Shown: positions 53,377 to 62,845 of the stretch, one piece after another
Numbering within the stretch: the first letter of the stretch is position 1
How the letters are laid out: every line of letters starts with the position of its first letter
Source of the DNA: Bog-257 sp963834135
GTDB taxonomy: Bacteria > Acidobacteriota > Terriglobia > Terriglobales > Acidobacteriaceae
NCBI GenBank assembly: GCA_963834135.1
Contig: CAWIAN010000005.1
Span: forward strand, 310,001 to 374,000
Direction of reading: 5' to 3'
DNA: 64,000 bases
Made by a program: the position numbers and the translations under genes
The notes under the pieces: model-generated
What the model was told of the DNA's origin: nothing
What the model saw: only the letters and a program-made list of their open reading frames with translations
The model's database searches: none

Positions 53377-55221
53377 ATGCAGCAGAATCCTTCGCTTCGT
53401 CTTTCCGCAATCCTGGGATGGGCGGCATGTCTGATCGTTGTGGGATGTTTCGTAACGGGCTCTGCCTTCGCGCAGGGTACAGGGTATTGGCACACCAGTG
53501 GGAACCAGATTCTCGATTCGAACGGGAACGTCGTGCGCATCGCCGGCGTGAACTGGTACGGTTTTGAAACCACCGACGAAGTGGTACACGGCCTGTGGGC
53601 GCAGGATTACAAGTACATCCTGAACGCCATAAAAAGCAACGGCTACAACGTGATTCGTATGCCGCTGTCCAACCAGATGGTGGAGACGCCGATCGTCCCC
53701 ACCAACATCAGCTTCTCCAATGGCAGTGGCCCCATCAACACCGACCTCGAAGGGCTGAATTCGCTGCAGATTCTGGATAAGATCGTCGCCTATTCGGGGC
53801 AGATCGGTTTGCGAATCATTTTGGATAACCATCGCTCCGAGGCGGGCAACAGCGCGGAGGCGAACGGTCTCTGGTACACGACCCAGTATCCGGAGAGCGC
53901 CTGGATTCATGATTGGACGTCGCTGACTCAGCGTTATCTGAACAACGCCACGGTGGTTGGTGTTGATCTGCGCAACGAGCCGCACAACGACCAGAGCGGC
54001 GGATCGTGCTGGGGTTGCGGTCTTCAATCCTATGACTGGCGACTGGCGGCCGAGCGCGGCGGTAATGCCGTGCTCGCGGTGAACCCCAAGTTGCTGATCT
54101 TTGTTGAAGGCACCGACTGCTACAACAACGATTGCGACTGGTGGGGTGGCAACCTGGAGGGGGCGCAGTCGTATCCCGTCACCTTGAATACCACTCACCA
54201 GCTGGTGTATTCCGCACACGATTACGGTCCGAACCTCTATCAGCAGAGCTGGTTCAACAGCGGCACCACCTACCAGAGTCTGGTGGCCGTGTGGACGCGC
54301 TTCTGGGCGTACCTCAGCCTGAACAATGTCGCTCCCGTGTGGGTGGGCGAATTTGGCACCACCAACAATGCCAGCGATATCGAGAGCAACGTAGCCGGAT
54401 CGCAGGGGCAGTGGTTCCAGAGCATGGTGACGTTTCTACAAAACAACGCGCAGATCGACTGGACCTACTGGGCGCTTAACGGTGAAGACAGCTACGCCTT
54501 ACTCGACAGCAATTACGATTCGACTCCGGTGAGCTCGTTGAAACAGCAATTACTGGCCAGCATTCAGGTCGCCGGAGGCGGCGGGCGGTGTCAGAGTGCA
54601 CCTGCGGCGCCAGTCGGATTGGTCGCGACAGCTGTCTCCTTCAGTCAGATCAATCTAACCTGGAATGCCGTGTCGCCTCCGCAGGGATGCACCGTGACGT
54701 ACAACGTTTATTCCAGCACCACGCCGACATTTCTTCCCAGCGCGCAGAACCGCATTGCTGCGGGGGTACCGGCGAACAGCTTCTCCAACACCGGACTTCG
54801 GCCATCGACTACCTACTACTACATTGTCAGAGCGGCGGATTCGATAGGCGAGTCCGCAAATTCCAATCGCGCGTTTGCAAGGACGCAGGCCGGGGGCAGC
54901 GGTTTGAGCTGCCATATCACCTACCTCGATCAGAACGATTGGGGCAGTGGCTTCACCGCGGCGGTGTCCATTAAGAACACCGGTAGCCAGCCGATCAATG
55001 GATGGACGCTAACCTGGACCTGGTCGGGCAATCAGCAGATCACTCAGTCCTGGAATTCCACCTACACACAGAGCGGACAGAACGCCGCTCTGATCAATGC
55101 ATCCTGGAATCCGACGATCAATCCCGGAGACACTCTGACCGGCATCGGTTTCAACGCGAACTACAGCGGAACTAACAATAACCCGACTGTGTTCTACGTC
55201 AACGGAACCGTGTGTCAGTAG
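53377..55221 (+). CDS. Secreted GH5 endoglucanase with Fn3 and CBM2 modules
   Basis: 614 residues; AAGGAG upstream. Signal peptide ends S-A-F-A-Q (about 32). The GH5 catalytic module is about 35-395: acid/base Glu201 in D-L-R-N-E-P-H-N and nucleophile Glu325 in W-V-G-E-F-G-T, with I-I-L-D-N-H and S-A-H-D-Y-G also conserved. A fibronectin type III domain (about 408-505) follows, then a family 2 cellulose-binding module (about 510-614) with surface Trp residues (N-D-W-G, W-T-L-T-W-T-W). It should cut beta-1,4-glucan outside the cell. Fn3 plus CBM2 is a layout common in actinobacterial cellulases. Single gene. Confidence 0.94.
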   Translation: MQQNPSLRLSAILGWAACLIVVGCFVTGSAFAQGTGYWHTSGNQILDSNGNVVRIAGVNWYGFETTDEVVHGLWAQDYKYILNAIKSNGYNVIRMPLSNQMVETPIVPTNISFSNGSGPINTDLEGLNSLQILDKIVAYSGQIGLRIILDNHRSEAGNSAEANGLWYTTQYPESAWIHDWTSLTQRYLNNATVVGVDLRNEPHNDQSGGSCWGCGLQSYDWRLAAERGGNAVLAVNPKLLIFVEGTDCYNNDCDWWGGNLEGAQSYPVTLNTTHQLVYSAHDYGPNLYQQSWFNSGTTYQSLVAVWTRFWAYLSLNNVAPVWVGEFGTTNNASDIESNVAGSQGQWFQSMVTFLQNNAQIDWTYWALNGEDSYALLDSNYDSTPVSSLKQQLLASIQVAGGGGRCQSAPAAPVGLVATAVSFSQINLTWNAVSPPQGCTVTYNVYSSTTPTFLPSAQNRIAAGVPANSFSNTGLRPSTTYYYIVRAADSIGESANSNRAFARTQAGGSGLSCHITYLDQNDWGSGFTAAVSIKNTGSQPINGWTLTWTWSGNQQITQSWNSTYTQSGQNAALINASWNPTINPGDTLTGIGFNANYSGTNNNPTVFYVNGTVCQ

Positions 55222-55249
55222 GCTCTTGGTACACGGTATCGCCTTTCCT

Positions 55250-55278
55250 CGCCCTGTTCGAATCCTGTGAACAGGGCG
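55250..55278. terminator. Strong hairpin after the cellulase gene
   Basis: CGCCCTGTTC (55250-55259) and GAACAGGGCG (55269-55278) form a perfect 10-bp stem with a 9-nt loop, 28 bp after the stop codon. There is no U-run, so it is a weaker call than the lon terminator. Confidence 0.55.
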
Positions 55279-55534
55279 GGGAAATCTCTGCTGGCGCTCC
55301 CCACTGGGATCTCTGACGCAGTAGCACAAGCATGTAGCAAATCTGCTTCCCACGTTGTTGAAATCTGTGTATCCTGAACCGGCGATCCAGCCAAGATTAA
55401 TGTGCTCGCCGACCGCGTTGGGCGAGTTCGGACGGCAGTTCTCATCAAACCATGCGGTGCGCCCGTTACTGAATGAACGATGGCGGAGCGCGCATGGAGT
55501 AGTCTTGCCATTCAAGATCTCCGGAGGTGGCGGA

Positions 55535-57136
55535 ATGTTTATCGCCAACAAACCGCGAGGGCAAAGCTTGATTGCCAACTCGCAGGTTGATCTCGTAAGC
55601 AGCGTTAGAAAGTCGCTCTCGCTCTTGCTGAGCGTCAGCGTAACTTTGAGCGTTATCGGCCTCGAGGGCTGTAAGAAGTCCGAGTCGGCGCAGTCGGGCC
55701 AGGCACAGCAGGGTCAACCGGGACAGGCTCCGGCCACCCAGGCTGCCGTGCCCACGGCCGACCAGTTGTATCAGTTAGTGGCGCCGATCGCATTATTCCC
55801 TGACAACCTGGTAGCGCAGGTGCTCGCGGGTTCGACCTTTCCCGACGAGATCAGCGCGGCGTACACGTGGCTGCAGCAGAACTCGGGTCTCAAGGGGCAA
55901 CAACTGCTTGATGCTGTCAACGGGCAGTCGTGGGACGCAAGTGTAAAAGGTCTGACGCAGTTTCCCGACGTCCTGAACCAGATGGCGACGAATTTGTCGT
56001 GGACCTCGGCACTCGGCGACGCCTACTACAACTATCCGAGCAGCGTGATGAATGCCGTGCAGGTGATGCGCCAGCGCGCACAGCAGTCCGGAAACCTGAA
56101 GAGTACGCAGCAGCAGACCGTGTCGGTGCAGAACCAGCCTCCGGGCGAGGCGCCCCCGCCCCCACCTCCTGCTGATTCGAACGCTCCACCGCCGCAACAG
56201 ACGGTGATTGTGCAACCGCCGCCTCAAACGATCGTCATTGAACCTGCGCAGCCGCAAGTCGTATACGTCCCGGCCTATAATCCCACGGTTGTTTACGGTG
56301 CGCCGGTGCCGGCTTATCCCGGATATTCGACGGGCGACATGGTCGCGACCAGCCTGATCTCTTTCGGCGTAGGCATCGCTGTCGGCGCGGCGATCAGTGG
56401 CGGCGGAGGCTGCTGTGGCTGGGGCTGGAACTCGTGGGGATGCGGTTGGCACAACAACACCGTGGTCTATAACCACAACACCTACATTTCCAACTCCAAT
56501 ACCTTCGTCAACCGCAACAATTACTACAACCGTAATGCGAACTACAACAACTACAACCGGAACAACGTTAATTACAACAACGTGAACCGGAATAACATCA
56601 ACAACAACAATTTCAATCGTAATAACGTTAACGCGAACAACATAAATCGCAACAACGTGAACCGGAACAATCTCAATAACAACAACCGCACCAACAACTT
56701 CAAGAGCGGAAGTTACACCGAGCCGCACTTCAATCAGAAGCTGGACGCGCCGCAATACCGGCAGAACGCGGGCGGAGCGCAGCAGAACCGCGGTCAGCAG
56801 GGAAATCCAGGCCAGAATCGCGGCCAGCAGAATTTGGGCGGACAGAACCGGCAAAACGTCGGACAAAACCAGAACCGTCCTGCGGGCAACCAGAATGTAC
56901 GCAGCGACGCTTCGCGCGGCTACGGACAGCAGCCCAATCGAGGCAGCGGCAGCAGTGCCTTCGGCAACTACAGCCAGGGCGGCAACGCTCGTACCAACAG
57001 CGCTCGCGGACAACAGAGTCTTTCAGGCGGCAGAGCTAATGCCGGCGCAGCCAACCGCAATGCGGGTAACTTCGGCGGCGGTAATCGGGGTGGCGGCAAT
57101 CGCGGCGGCGGCGAACGCCAGGGAGGCCGCCGATGA
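55535..57136 (+). CDS. DUF3300 envelope protein with Asn-rich repeat
   Basis: 533 residues; ATG 55535 after GGAGGT. A late signal sequence (about 25-43) ends in L-E-G-C, a possible lipobox. The DUF3300 domain (about 70-190) has Q-L-V-A-P-I-A-L-F-P-D-N-L-V-A-Q-V-L and W-D-A-S-V-K-G-L. Then come a Pro-rich spacer, the strand P-Q-V-V-Y-V-P-A-Y-N-P-T-V-V-Y-G, a Gly-rich hydrophobic patch, about 75 residues of N-R-N-N-V-N type repeats and a Gln/Gly/Arg-rich end. The tail is surely disordered. Function is unknown; it is translationally coupled to the DUF2950 gene (ATGA overlap). Confidence 0.88.
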   Translation: MFIANKPRGQSLIANSQVDLVSSVRKSLSLLLSVSVTLSVIGLEGCKKSESAQSGQAQQGQPGQAPATQAAVPTADQLYQLVAPIALFPDNLVAQVLAGSTFPDEISAAYTWLQQNSGLKGQQLLDAVNGQSWDASVKGLTQFPDVLNQMATNLSWTSALGDAYYNYPSSVMNAVQVMRQRAQQSGNLKSTQQQTVSVQNQPPGEAPPPPPPADSNAPPPQQTVIVQPPPQTIVIEPAQPQVVYVPAYNPTVVYGAPVPAYPGYSTGDMVATSLISFGVGIAVGAAISGGGGCCGWGWNSWGCGWHNNTVVYNHNTYISNSNTFVNRNNYYNRNANYNNYNRNNVNYNNVNRNNINNNNFNRNNVNANNINRNNVNRNNLNNNNRTNNFKSGSYTEPHFNQKLDAPQYRQNAGGAQQNRGQQGNPGQNRGQQNLGGQNRQNVGQNQNRPAGNQNVRSDASRGYGQQPNRGSGSSAFGNYSQGGNARTNSARGQQSLSGGRANAGAANRNAGNFGGGNRGGGNRGGGERQGGRR

Positions 57137-58152
57137 TGCGACTGGGATTGCAAATGAACGTACGCGAGCAGGAGAACAGTTTCATGCGATGCGCACTGCG
57201 AAAATCAATGGCGTCCCGTCCTGCGACGCCGGCTTCAATTCGAACGGCAACGCTGATGATGGTGGCAGCCTTGGCATTCAGCTCTGTCCTATGCTTTGCG
57301 CAACAGGGGAACGAGAAAACTTATGCCTCCCCGGGGCAGGCGGTATTAGCTCTCTACAACGCAGCCAAGAGCAATGACTCGCAGGCGATTGCCGGTATTT
57401 TCGGTAACAGCGGCGACGATATCATTCACACCGGCGACAGCGTTGTCGACAACAACATGCGCACCGACTTCATCAAGCGCTATGATCAGATGCATCGGGT
57501 AGTGATGGAGCCGGATGGCACGGCGACACTTTACATCGGCGCGGAAAACTGGCCCTTCCCGATTTCGGTCGCCAAGAACGCCTCGGGAGCCTGGTACTTC
57601 GACGCGGAAGCCGGCAAGAAAGAAATCCTGTATCGCCGCATCGGGCGTAACGAGAACGACGCCATCGATATCCTGCATTCGCTGGTCGATGCCCAGCACG
57701 ATTACATCTCTGATACCCACGACGGCGATAAGACGAAGCACTACGCGATGAAATTCATCAGCGACGAGGGCAAGCAGAACGGCTTGTACTGGAAGACCGG
57801 CGACAACGATCCGCCCAGTCCGATTGGCCCACTTCTCGTGTCGGCAGCCGGTGAAGGCTACAACATGCAACAGGGCAAGCAGCAGCCTTATCACGGCTAC
57901 TTCTACCGGATCCTCACGAAACAGGGAGCGGCGGCCAAAGGCGGAGCGCGCGATTACATAGTGAACGGCCAGCTTATCAAGGGCTTCGCCTTCGTGGCAT
58001 ATCCAGCCGACTATCGTAACTCGGGCGTAGTGACGTTCATCGTCAATCAGGATGGCGTGGTCTATGAGAAGGACCTGGGCGCCGACACCGCGAAGATTGC
58101 GAGTTCCATGACGGAGTACAACCCTGACGGTAGCTGGAACCCCGCGGACTGA
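57133..58152 (+). CDS. DUF2950 secreted protein
   Basis: 339 residues. A long basic lead is followed by a hydrophobic signal segment ending L-C-F-A-Q. The mature part matches DUF2950: Y-A-S-P-G-Q-A-V-L-A-L, the central G-A-W-Y-F-D-A-E-A-G-K-K-E-I-L-Y-R-R-I-G-R-N-E, Y-H-G-Y-F-Y-R-I-L-T-K-Q-G and G-F-A-F-V-A-Y-P-A-D-Y-R-N-S-G-V. It follows DUF3300 in many genomes, suggesting the two act together in the envelope. No biochemical role is known to me. The true start may be one of the later Met codons nearer the signal peptide. Confidence 0.88.
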   Translation: MMRLGLQMNVREQENSFMRCALRKSMASRPATPASIRTATLMMVAALAFSSVLCFAQQGNEKTYASPGQAVLALYNAAKSNDSQAIAGIFGNSGDDIIHTGDSVVDNNMRTDFIKRYDQMHRVVMEPDGTATLYIGAENWPFPISVAKNASGAWYFDAEAGKKEILYRRIGRNENDAIDILHSLVDAQHDYISDTHDGDKTKHYAMKFISDEGKQNGLYWKTGDNDPPSPIGPLLVSAAGEGYNMQQGKQQPYHGYFYRILTKQGAAAKGGARDYIVNGQLIKGFAFVAYPADYRNSGVVTFIVNQDGVVYEKDLGADTAKIASSMTEYNPDGSWNPAD

Positions 58153-58181
58153 CGCTTCAGAACCCGGCTGGTAGTGTCGAG

Positions 58182-60200
58182 CTACGGGCGAACCTCGATG
58201 TCCAAGGTTTGGGTGGCTGATTCATCGTAAGTGGAATCGCCAAAGTAAATTGCGGAGATGGTGTGCCGGCCGGCATCGCCGAACGAAGTAACAAAGTTCG
58301 CCTGACCGTTGGAAAGCGCGACCGGCCTGCCGACGTCATAGCCGTCAACGGTGAACTGTACGGTTCCCGTGGCATCTTGTGGAGCTACGGTGGCGCGCAC
58401 GGTTACTGCGTCACCGGCAGCAATGCTTCGCGGCACCGCATTGAACGTCAGCTTCGTCGCAACCCCCGGCGGCAGCACTTTGATTGAGCCCATCATTCCC
58501 ATATCTTCATGCTTCAGGATGTGACAGTGATAGAGGAATGTCCCAACCGTGTTGGGATCGGCAAAGTCCATTCTTAGTCTGACACTGTGGTATGGGCCTT
58601 CACCGCTCCAATAAGGGACATCGACGGTGTCCCTCATTGTGGGATCATTGATCGGCTTCCCGTCCACTGCCAGCACCTGGAAGTGTATCTGGTGAATGTG
58701 AAAAACGTGGTCCTCGGGTGAACGGTTCTCCACCGTCCAATCCTCAACATCTCCGCGATGCACGACGATGTCCGGCGGCGATCCCATCTTGTAAATCTCA
58801 GGTTTCTGTCCCACGACCGTGACGTAATAGAGGACGAAGTTATCCGGATCTTGCGGATTGGCCGAGACCTGCGAGAAATAGAGACGTCGATGTACCGTCG
58901 CCGCCATTGTCTTCGCTTGCGCATACCAGCGAGCAGTTGGTGCTGACGACGTGGGAACCATGAGGTCGCGTTCCGGTGAGGTGGTGCTCACGATGTCAGC
59001 GATCGTTCGCCCGGTGTCATTGTCACCTTGCGGACCCGTGTCCCAGGCTTGCGTGATCAGCTGAGCGCTATCGCCCTTCCTTGGAGTAGTGACGACAAAC
59101 TCCGCGCGAGCTCCCGGCGGCAGGAAGATGGTGTTTTGTGCCGACGAAGTCTTAGTCGCGGAAATCGGCACCCCATCGACGGCGATAAGCTGCACCGGCT
59201 GCGGGTTCTTGTTGACCAGGAGCTGAAGGTTGAAGATCACATCCGCGCCGGCATTCACCACCCGCCACAGTTCTTTCTCGCCCGGCCTGGTCTTCACCAC
59301 AGCAGGCTGGCCTCTCGAATAGGTGATGGGAACGAAGTTTGCGGAAATGTCCCATGCCGGAACGAAGGGCGTGTTCGGCTCAGGCCCGATCCGCTGCTGA
59401 TCGCGCAGCAGGATCACACGTTCCGGTATTGATTTTACCGAGGGCACAACCTTTCCAATGCCCTCTACGATCAGCGCGCCCGAGGCTCCGCCCTGCACCT
59501 GCCGTTCGCTGAATCCGTGGGGATGCGGATGATACCAGTACAGCCCCGGCGGCTCATCACGTGGAATCGTCACGCGGTAATCAAACTCGCCTCCCGCCGG
59601 TATTGCTGTTCGGATCACTTCGTCTTGATGACAGACCGGAGGAATGGTCATCCCATGAAAATGGAGATTTGTGTAAGAGGGATCCATTTTCCCTCCCGCA
59701 CAATCGTCGTCCTGAGACGTGGCATGGCCTTGCGGCTCTGGCAGACGAATGTCGCGCCACGGGGGCAAGTCGTTATGCAGGTGGATAATCAGCCGATCAC
59801 CCGGAGAGACCCGGAGCGTGGGGTTTTCGAGTCCATCATCCGTAACGTAGCAGTATCGCGGTGGGCCTTCACCAGCCAGGGTCTGCTGATACTTCAAGTG
59901 CAAACTCAGTTCCAGGACTCCGCCTTGACTTCGCAGCTCCGGCGGATTGGAAACTGTGGCCCCCGCCGCAAAGCGCGGGCAAGCGCCAGAAGGTGATTGC
60001 GCGTACGCAGTGCGGCCAACGATACCAAGTAACGCCAGGAGAAAAATCGCGCCGAAACTTACCGGACCAGGCTTGCGTGGGTTGCGGTTATTGCGAAAGC
60101 CGCGGCACAGCGCAGATTCTCGTGAGCGAATTCGGCCTACCCAGCTCGGGATCTCGTATTCGGCTAGAGAAACGACCGCAAGAGTTGTCAGGAAGGCCAT
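58182..60200 (-). CDS. Multicopper oxidase with C-terminal Ig-like domain
   Basis: 672 residues. Copper ligands are in order: L-H-F-H-G, W-Y-H-P-H-P-H-G, H-V-F-H-I-H-Q-I-H-F and the type-1 site Y-H-C-H-I-L-K-H-E-D-M-G-M-M. Three cupredoxin domains span about 95-575; a ~85-residue bacterial Ig-like (Big_3-type) domain closes the protein (A-T-G-T-V-Q-F-T-V-D-G, I-S-A-I-Y-F-G-D-S-T-Y). A hydrophobic export segment lies at about 48-67, so the ATG at 60200 gives an unusually long lead and the real start is uncertain. It oxidises metals or phenolics with O2 in the periplasm or outside; the substrate is unknown. Confidence 0.9.
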   Translation of the reverse strand: MAFLTTLAVVSLAEYEIPSWVGRIRSRESALCRGFRNNRNPRKPGPVSFGAIFLLALLGIVGRTAYAQSPSGACPRFAAGATVSNPPELRSQGGVLELSLHLKYQQTLAGEGPPRYCYVTDDGLENPTLRVSPGDRLIIHLHNDLPPWRDIRLPEPQGHATSQDDDCAGGKMDPSYTNLHFHGMTIPPVCHQDEVIRTAIPAGGEFDYRVTIPRDEPPGLYWYHPHPHGFSERQVQGGASGALIVEGIGKVVPSVKSIPERVILLRDQQRIGPEPNTPFVPAWDISANFVPITYSRGQPAVVKTRPGEKELWRVVNAGADVIFNLQLLVNKNPQPVQLIAVDGVPISATKTSSAQNTIFLPPGARAEFVVTTPRKGDSAQLITQAWDTGPQGDNDTGRTIADIVSTTSPERDLMVPTSSAPTARWYAQAKTMAATVHRRLYFSQVSANPQDPDNFVLYYVTVVGQKPEIYKMGSPPDIVVHRGDVEDWTVENRSPEDHVFHIHQIHFQVLAVDGKPINDPTMRDTVDVPYWSGEGPYHSVRLRMDFADPNTVGTFLYHCHILKHEDMGMMGSIKVLPPGVATKLTFNAVPRSIAAGDAVTVRATVAPQDATGTVQFTVDGYDVGRPVALSNGQANFVTSFGDAGRHTISAIYFGDSTYDESATQTLDIEVRP

Positions 60201-60443
60201 GTCAATGAATCGGAGCTACTGGACGCTGCCCCTGGTCGCCGAGCTCAAAGAAGGAGGCAACGCGGAATCACGCTAATGAACCCCACATTAGAGTGCAAAG
60301 TTGCTGTATTCATAATAGTCTCTGTTGGCAGAATTCACGGAGGCAGACCAGAGATAGTCGTTTCAACAAGGTTGCATCAGTCCGGGTTGTCTCGGGCTGC
60401 CGGCTTGATTTTGCAAGCTCTGTCCCCGCCAGATTCCGACCGG

Positions 60444-60460
60444 ATATAATCTGGATATCC
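60444..60460 (+). promoter_or_regulatory. -10 box directly before purS (near-leaderless transcript)
   Basis: A perfect TATAAT at 60445-60450 ends 10 bp before the purS ATG. With transcription starting 6-7 nt after the box, the mRNA would have only a few bases of leader and no Shine-Dalgarno, which is absent here. No good -35 is seen at the normal distance. Confidence 0.5.
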
Positions 60461-60706
60461 ATGAAAGCCTACGTGTATGTTTCGCTGAAGAAGAGTGTGC
60501 TCGACCCGCAGGGCAAAACCATTCACGGCGCGCTGAAGAAGATGGGCTACCGCGGTGTCGATGATCTTCGCCAGGGCAAGTACTTTGAAATCGCGCTGGC
60601 CGACAGTGTGAGTCGCGAAGAGGCTCAGGCCGAGGTGGAGCGCATCGCCCGCGAGGTGCTCACCAATCCGGTGATTGAGGAATACAGCTTTAAGCTCGAA
60701 GGGTAG
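60461..60706 (+). CDS. purS: Phosphoribosylformylglycinamidine synthase subunit PurS
   Basis: 81 residues, the family length. Starts M-K-A-Y-V-Y-V-S-L-K-K-S-V-L-D-P-Q-G-K-T-I and continues L-K-K-M-G-Y-R-G-V-D-D-L-R-Q-G-K-Y-F-E, both hallmarks of PurS, the small bridging subunit between PurL and PurQ in purine synthesis. Neither purQ nor purL follows; glmS comes next after about 155 bp. The start has no ribosome-binding site (see the -10 box). Confidence 0.93.
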   Translation: MKAYVYVSLKKSVLDPQGKTIHGALKKMGYRGVDDLRQGKYFEIALADSVSREEAQAEVERIAREVLTNPVIEEYSFKLEG

Positions 60707-60860
60707 CGCCCGGCACGCGACTCAGGTTGGGAGTGTTTCCGCCCAAGAGAAGCATCGAGAGATCCCTCTGCATCATCAAATCAGCTACCATTTACAATTC
60801 AGACATCCTCTCCCGCCCTCCTCGGTCGGCGCGTTCTGAAACTTCTAAGGGAGCACCTTT

Positions 60861-62735
60861 ATGTGTGGCATTGTCGGTTATGTAGGCCAAAAACAAGTGG
60901 TTCCCGTCATCATCGATGGGCTGCGGCGGTTGGAGTATCGCGGCTATGATTCGGCCGGCATCGCCGTTGCCGGCAACGGTGAAGGGCTGCAGGTGCGCCG
61001 CGCCGAGGGCAAGCTGCGCAACTTGGAAGAAGTCATCCGCCTGAAGCCGCTCGACGGCACCTACGGCATCGGCCATACCCGCTGGGCCACGCACGGACGC
61101 CCGACGGAAGAGAACGCCCACCCGCATCGCGACTGCACCGGCAAGATCGTCGTTGTCCACAACGGCATCGTCGAGAACTACGTCAGCCTGAAGCGCAAGC
61201 TGATCGAGGAAGGTCACAAGTTCCGCACGGAGACGGATACCGAAGTCATCGCTCACCTGGTCGAGAAGAATCTGAACCCGGGCGGCAATGGACATCCTAA
61301 TTCGCTTGAGGAAGCGGTCCGCAAGACCGTCAAACTGCTGACCGGCGTCTTTGCTATCGCGGTCATCTCGTCGGATGAGCCCAACAAGATTGTTGCAGCG
61401 CGGAATGGCCCGCCCGCGGTGATTGGTTTGGGCAAGGGTGAGTATTTTGTAGCCAGCGACGTGCCGGCGATTCTCTACCACACACGCGATCTCTTCTTCC
61501 TGGCCGACGGGGATTTGGCGGTGATCACTCCCAGCGGAGTGCAGTTGAGCGATTTCGAAGGCCATCCCATCACGCGCGAGGTGCAGCACATCACCTGGGA
61601 CCCGATCATGGCGGAGAAGGGCGGTTTCAAGCACTTCATGCTGAAGGAAATCTACGAACAGCCGCGCGCCGTTCGCGATACCACGCTGGGCCGCGTCTCG
61701 CTCGATTCCGGCAAGGTCTTTCTCGATGAGATGGACATCACCGAAGACGATTTCCGCAAGCTGAGCAAGGTCTACATCGCGGCCTGCGGCACCAGTTGGC
61801 ATGCCGGGCTCGCAGGGAAGTTCATGATCGAACGTCTGGCCAAGCTGCCGGTCGAGGTCGACTATGCCAGCGAGTTCCGTTATCGCGATCCGCTGACCGG
61901 CCCCGGCGACCTGACGATTCTCATCACCCAGTCCGGCGAGACGGCCGACACCATCGCCGCGCTGCGCGAGTCGCGCGGCAAGGGCGGCAAGACGCTCAGC
62001 ATCTGCAACGTGGTTGGCTCGATGATCGCGCGCGAATCGAATGGCACCATCTACACCCATGCCGGACCGGAAATCGGCGTGGCCTCGACCAAGGCATTCA
62101 CTGCGCAACTGACCGCGCTCTTCTTGTTTGCCGTCTATCTTGGGCAGGTGCGGGGAACATTGACTGCGGAAGAGTCCAAGCAACTGTTGGAAGAGCTGAC
62201 GCGCATCCCGGGTAAGCTGGAGGCGTTGCTGACTCGCGATGAGGACACGGAAGATCTGGCGAAGGAATATCATCGTGCGCACGACTTCCTCTTTTTGGGG
62301 CGCGGAGTGCATTACCCGATCGCGCTGGAAGGCGCATTGAAGCTGAAGGAAATCTCCTACATCCACGCGGAAGGTTATCCGGCGGGCGAGATGAAGCACG
62401 GTCCGAACGCTCTGATCGATGAGGATCTGCCCGTGGTGATCATGGCCACTCGCGATCTGAACGATCCCGGTTCGGTGCTGCGTTACGAGAAGACGCTGTC
62501 GAACCTGAAGGAAGTGAAGGCGCGTTCGGGCACTGTGATTGCGATTGCCACCGAGGGCGACGAGGATATCCGCGAAGCCGCCGATCACGTGTTGTATGTT
62601 CCGGAAGCGCCGGAGTTGCTCGCGCCGATCCTCGAGGTCGTGCCGTGCCAGCTGCTGGCGTATCACATCGCCGTGCGGCGCGGTTGCGACGTCGATCAGC
62701 CGAGAAACCTGGCGAAGTCGGTGACGGTGGAATAG
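60861..62735 (+). CDS. glmS: Glutamine-fructose-6-phosphate aminotransferase
   Basis: 624 residues; AAGGGAG before the ATG. The N-terminal glutaminase has nucleophile Cys2 (M-C-G-I-V-G-Y), R-R-L-E-Y-R-G-Y-D-S-A-G and H-N-G-I-V-E-N-Y. Two SIS domains bind fructose 6-phosphate (A-C-G-T-S-W-H-A-G, T-Q-S-G-E-T-A-D-T), and the end D-Q-P-R-N-L-A-K-S-V-T-V-E is the standard one. It makes glucosamine 6-phosphate for peptidoglycan and LPS. No glmS ribozyme is seen in the ~155 bp upstream. Confidence 0.98.
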   Translation: MCGIVGYVGQKQVVPVIIDGLRRLEYRGYDSAGIAVAGNGEGLQVRRAEGKLRNLEEVIRLKPLDGTYGIGHTRWATHGRPTEENAHPHRDCTGKIVVVHNGIVENYVSLKRKLIEEGHKFRTETDTEVIAHLVEKNLNPGGNGHPNSLEEAVRKTVKLLTGVFAIAVISSDEPNKIVAARNGPPAVIGLGKGEYFVASDVPAILYHTRDLFFLADGDLAVITPSGVQLSDFEGHPITREVQHITWDPIMAEKGGFKHFMLKEIYEQPRAVRDTTLGRVSLDSGKVFLDEMDITEDDFRKLSKVYIAACGTSWHAGLAGKFMIERLAKLPVEVDYASEFRYRDPLTGPGDLTILITQSGETADTIAALRESRGKGGKTLSICNVVGSMIARESNGTIYTHAGPEIGVASTKAFTAQLTALFLFAVYLGQVRGTLTAEESKQLLEELTRIPGKLEALLTRDEDTEDLAKEYHRAHDFLFLGRGVHYPIALEGALKLKEISYIHAEGYPAGEMKHGPNALIDEDLPVVIMATRDLNDPGSVLRYEKTLSNLKEVKARSGTVIAIATEGDEDIREAADHVLYVPEAPELLAPILEVVPCQLLAYHIAVRRGCDVDQPRNLAKSVTVE

Positions 62736-62845
62736 GAAGCCCGTCAGCGTCGGGCGGAGAGAAAAAAGGCGAAACGGCGTCCGAAAGACTTTGGTTTCGC
62801 CTACCTCGTTTAAAGCATCCCAACTCCGGACGAACCTTTCAAGCC

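Noticed and set aside
56500..56710. CRISPR-like or tandem DNA repeat
   Set aside because: The periodicity comes from Asn-rich codons in an intact reading frame; spacing is irregular and there are no spacers.
55793..57013. 406-codon minus-strand frame rich in Val and Ile opposite the Asn-rich protein
   Set aside because: Antisense of AAC/AAT-rich repeats gives Val/Ile codons automatically; the plus-strand DUF3300 protein explains the region.
60707..60860. glmS ribozyme
   Set aside because: No pseudoknot core or cleavage-site consensus could be recognised in the leader.
60792..62666. A 624-codon open frame on the minus strand across glmS
   Set aside because: It mirrors glmS, has no ribosome-binding site or family motif, and is Arg/Gln/His-rich in the manner of antisense frames in GC-rich genes.
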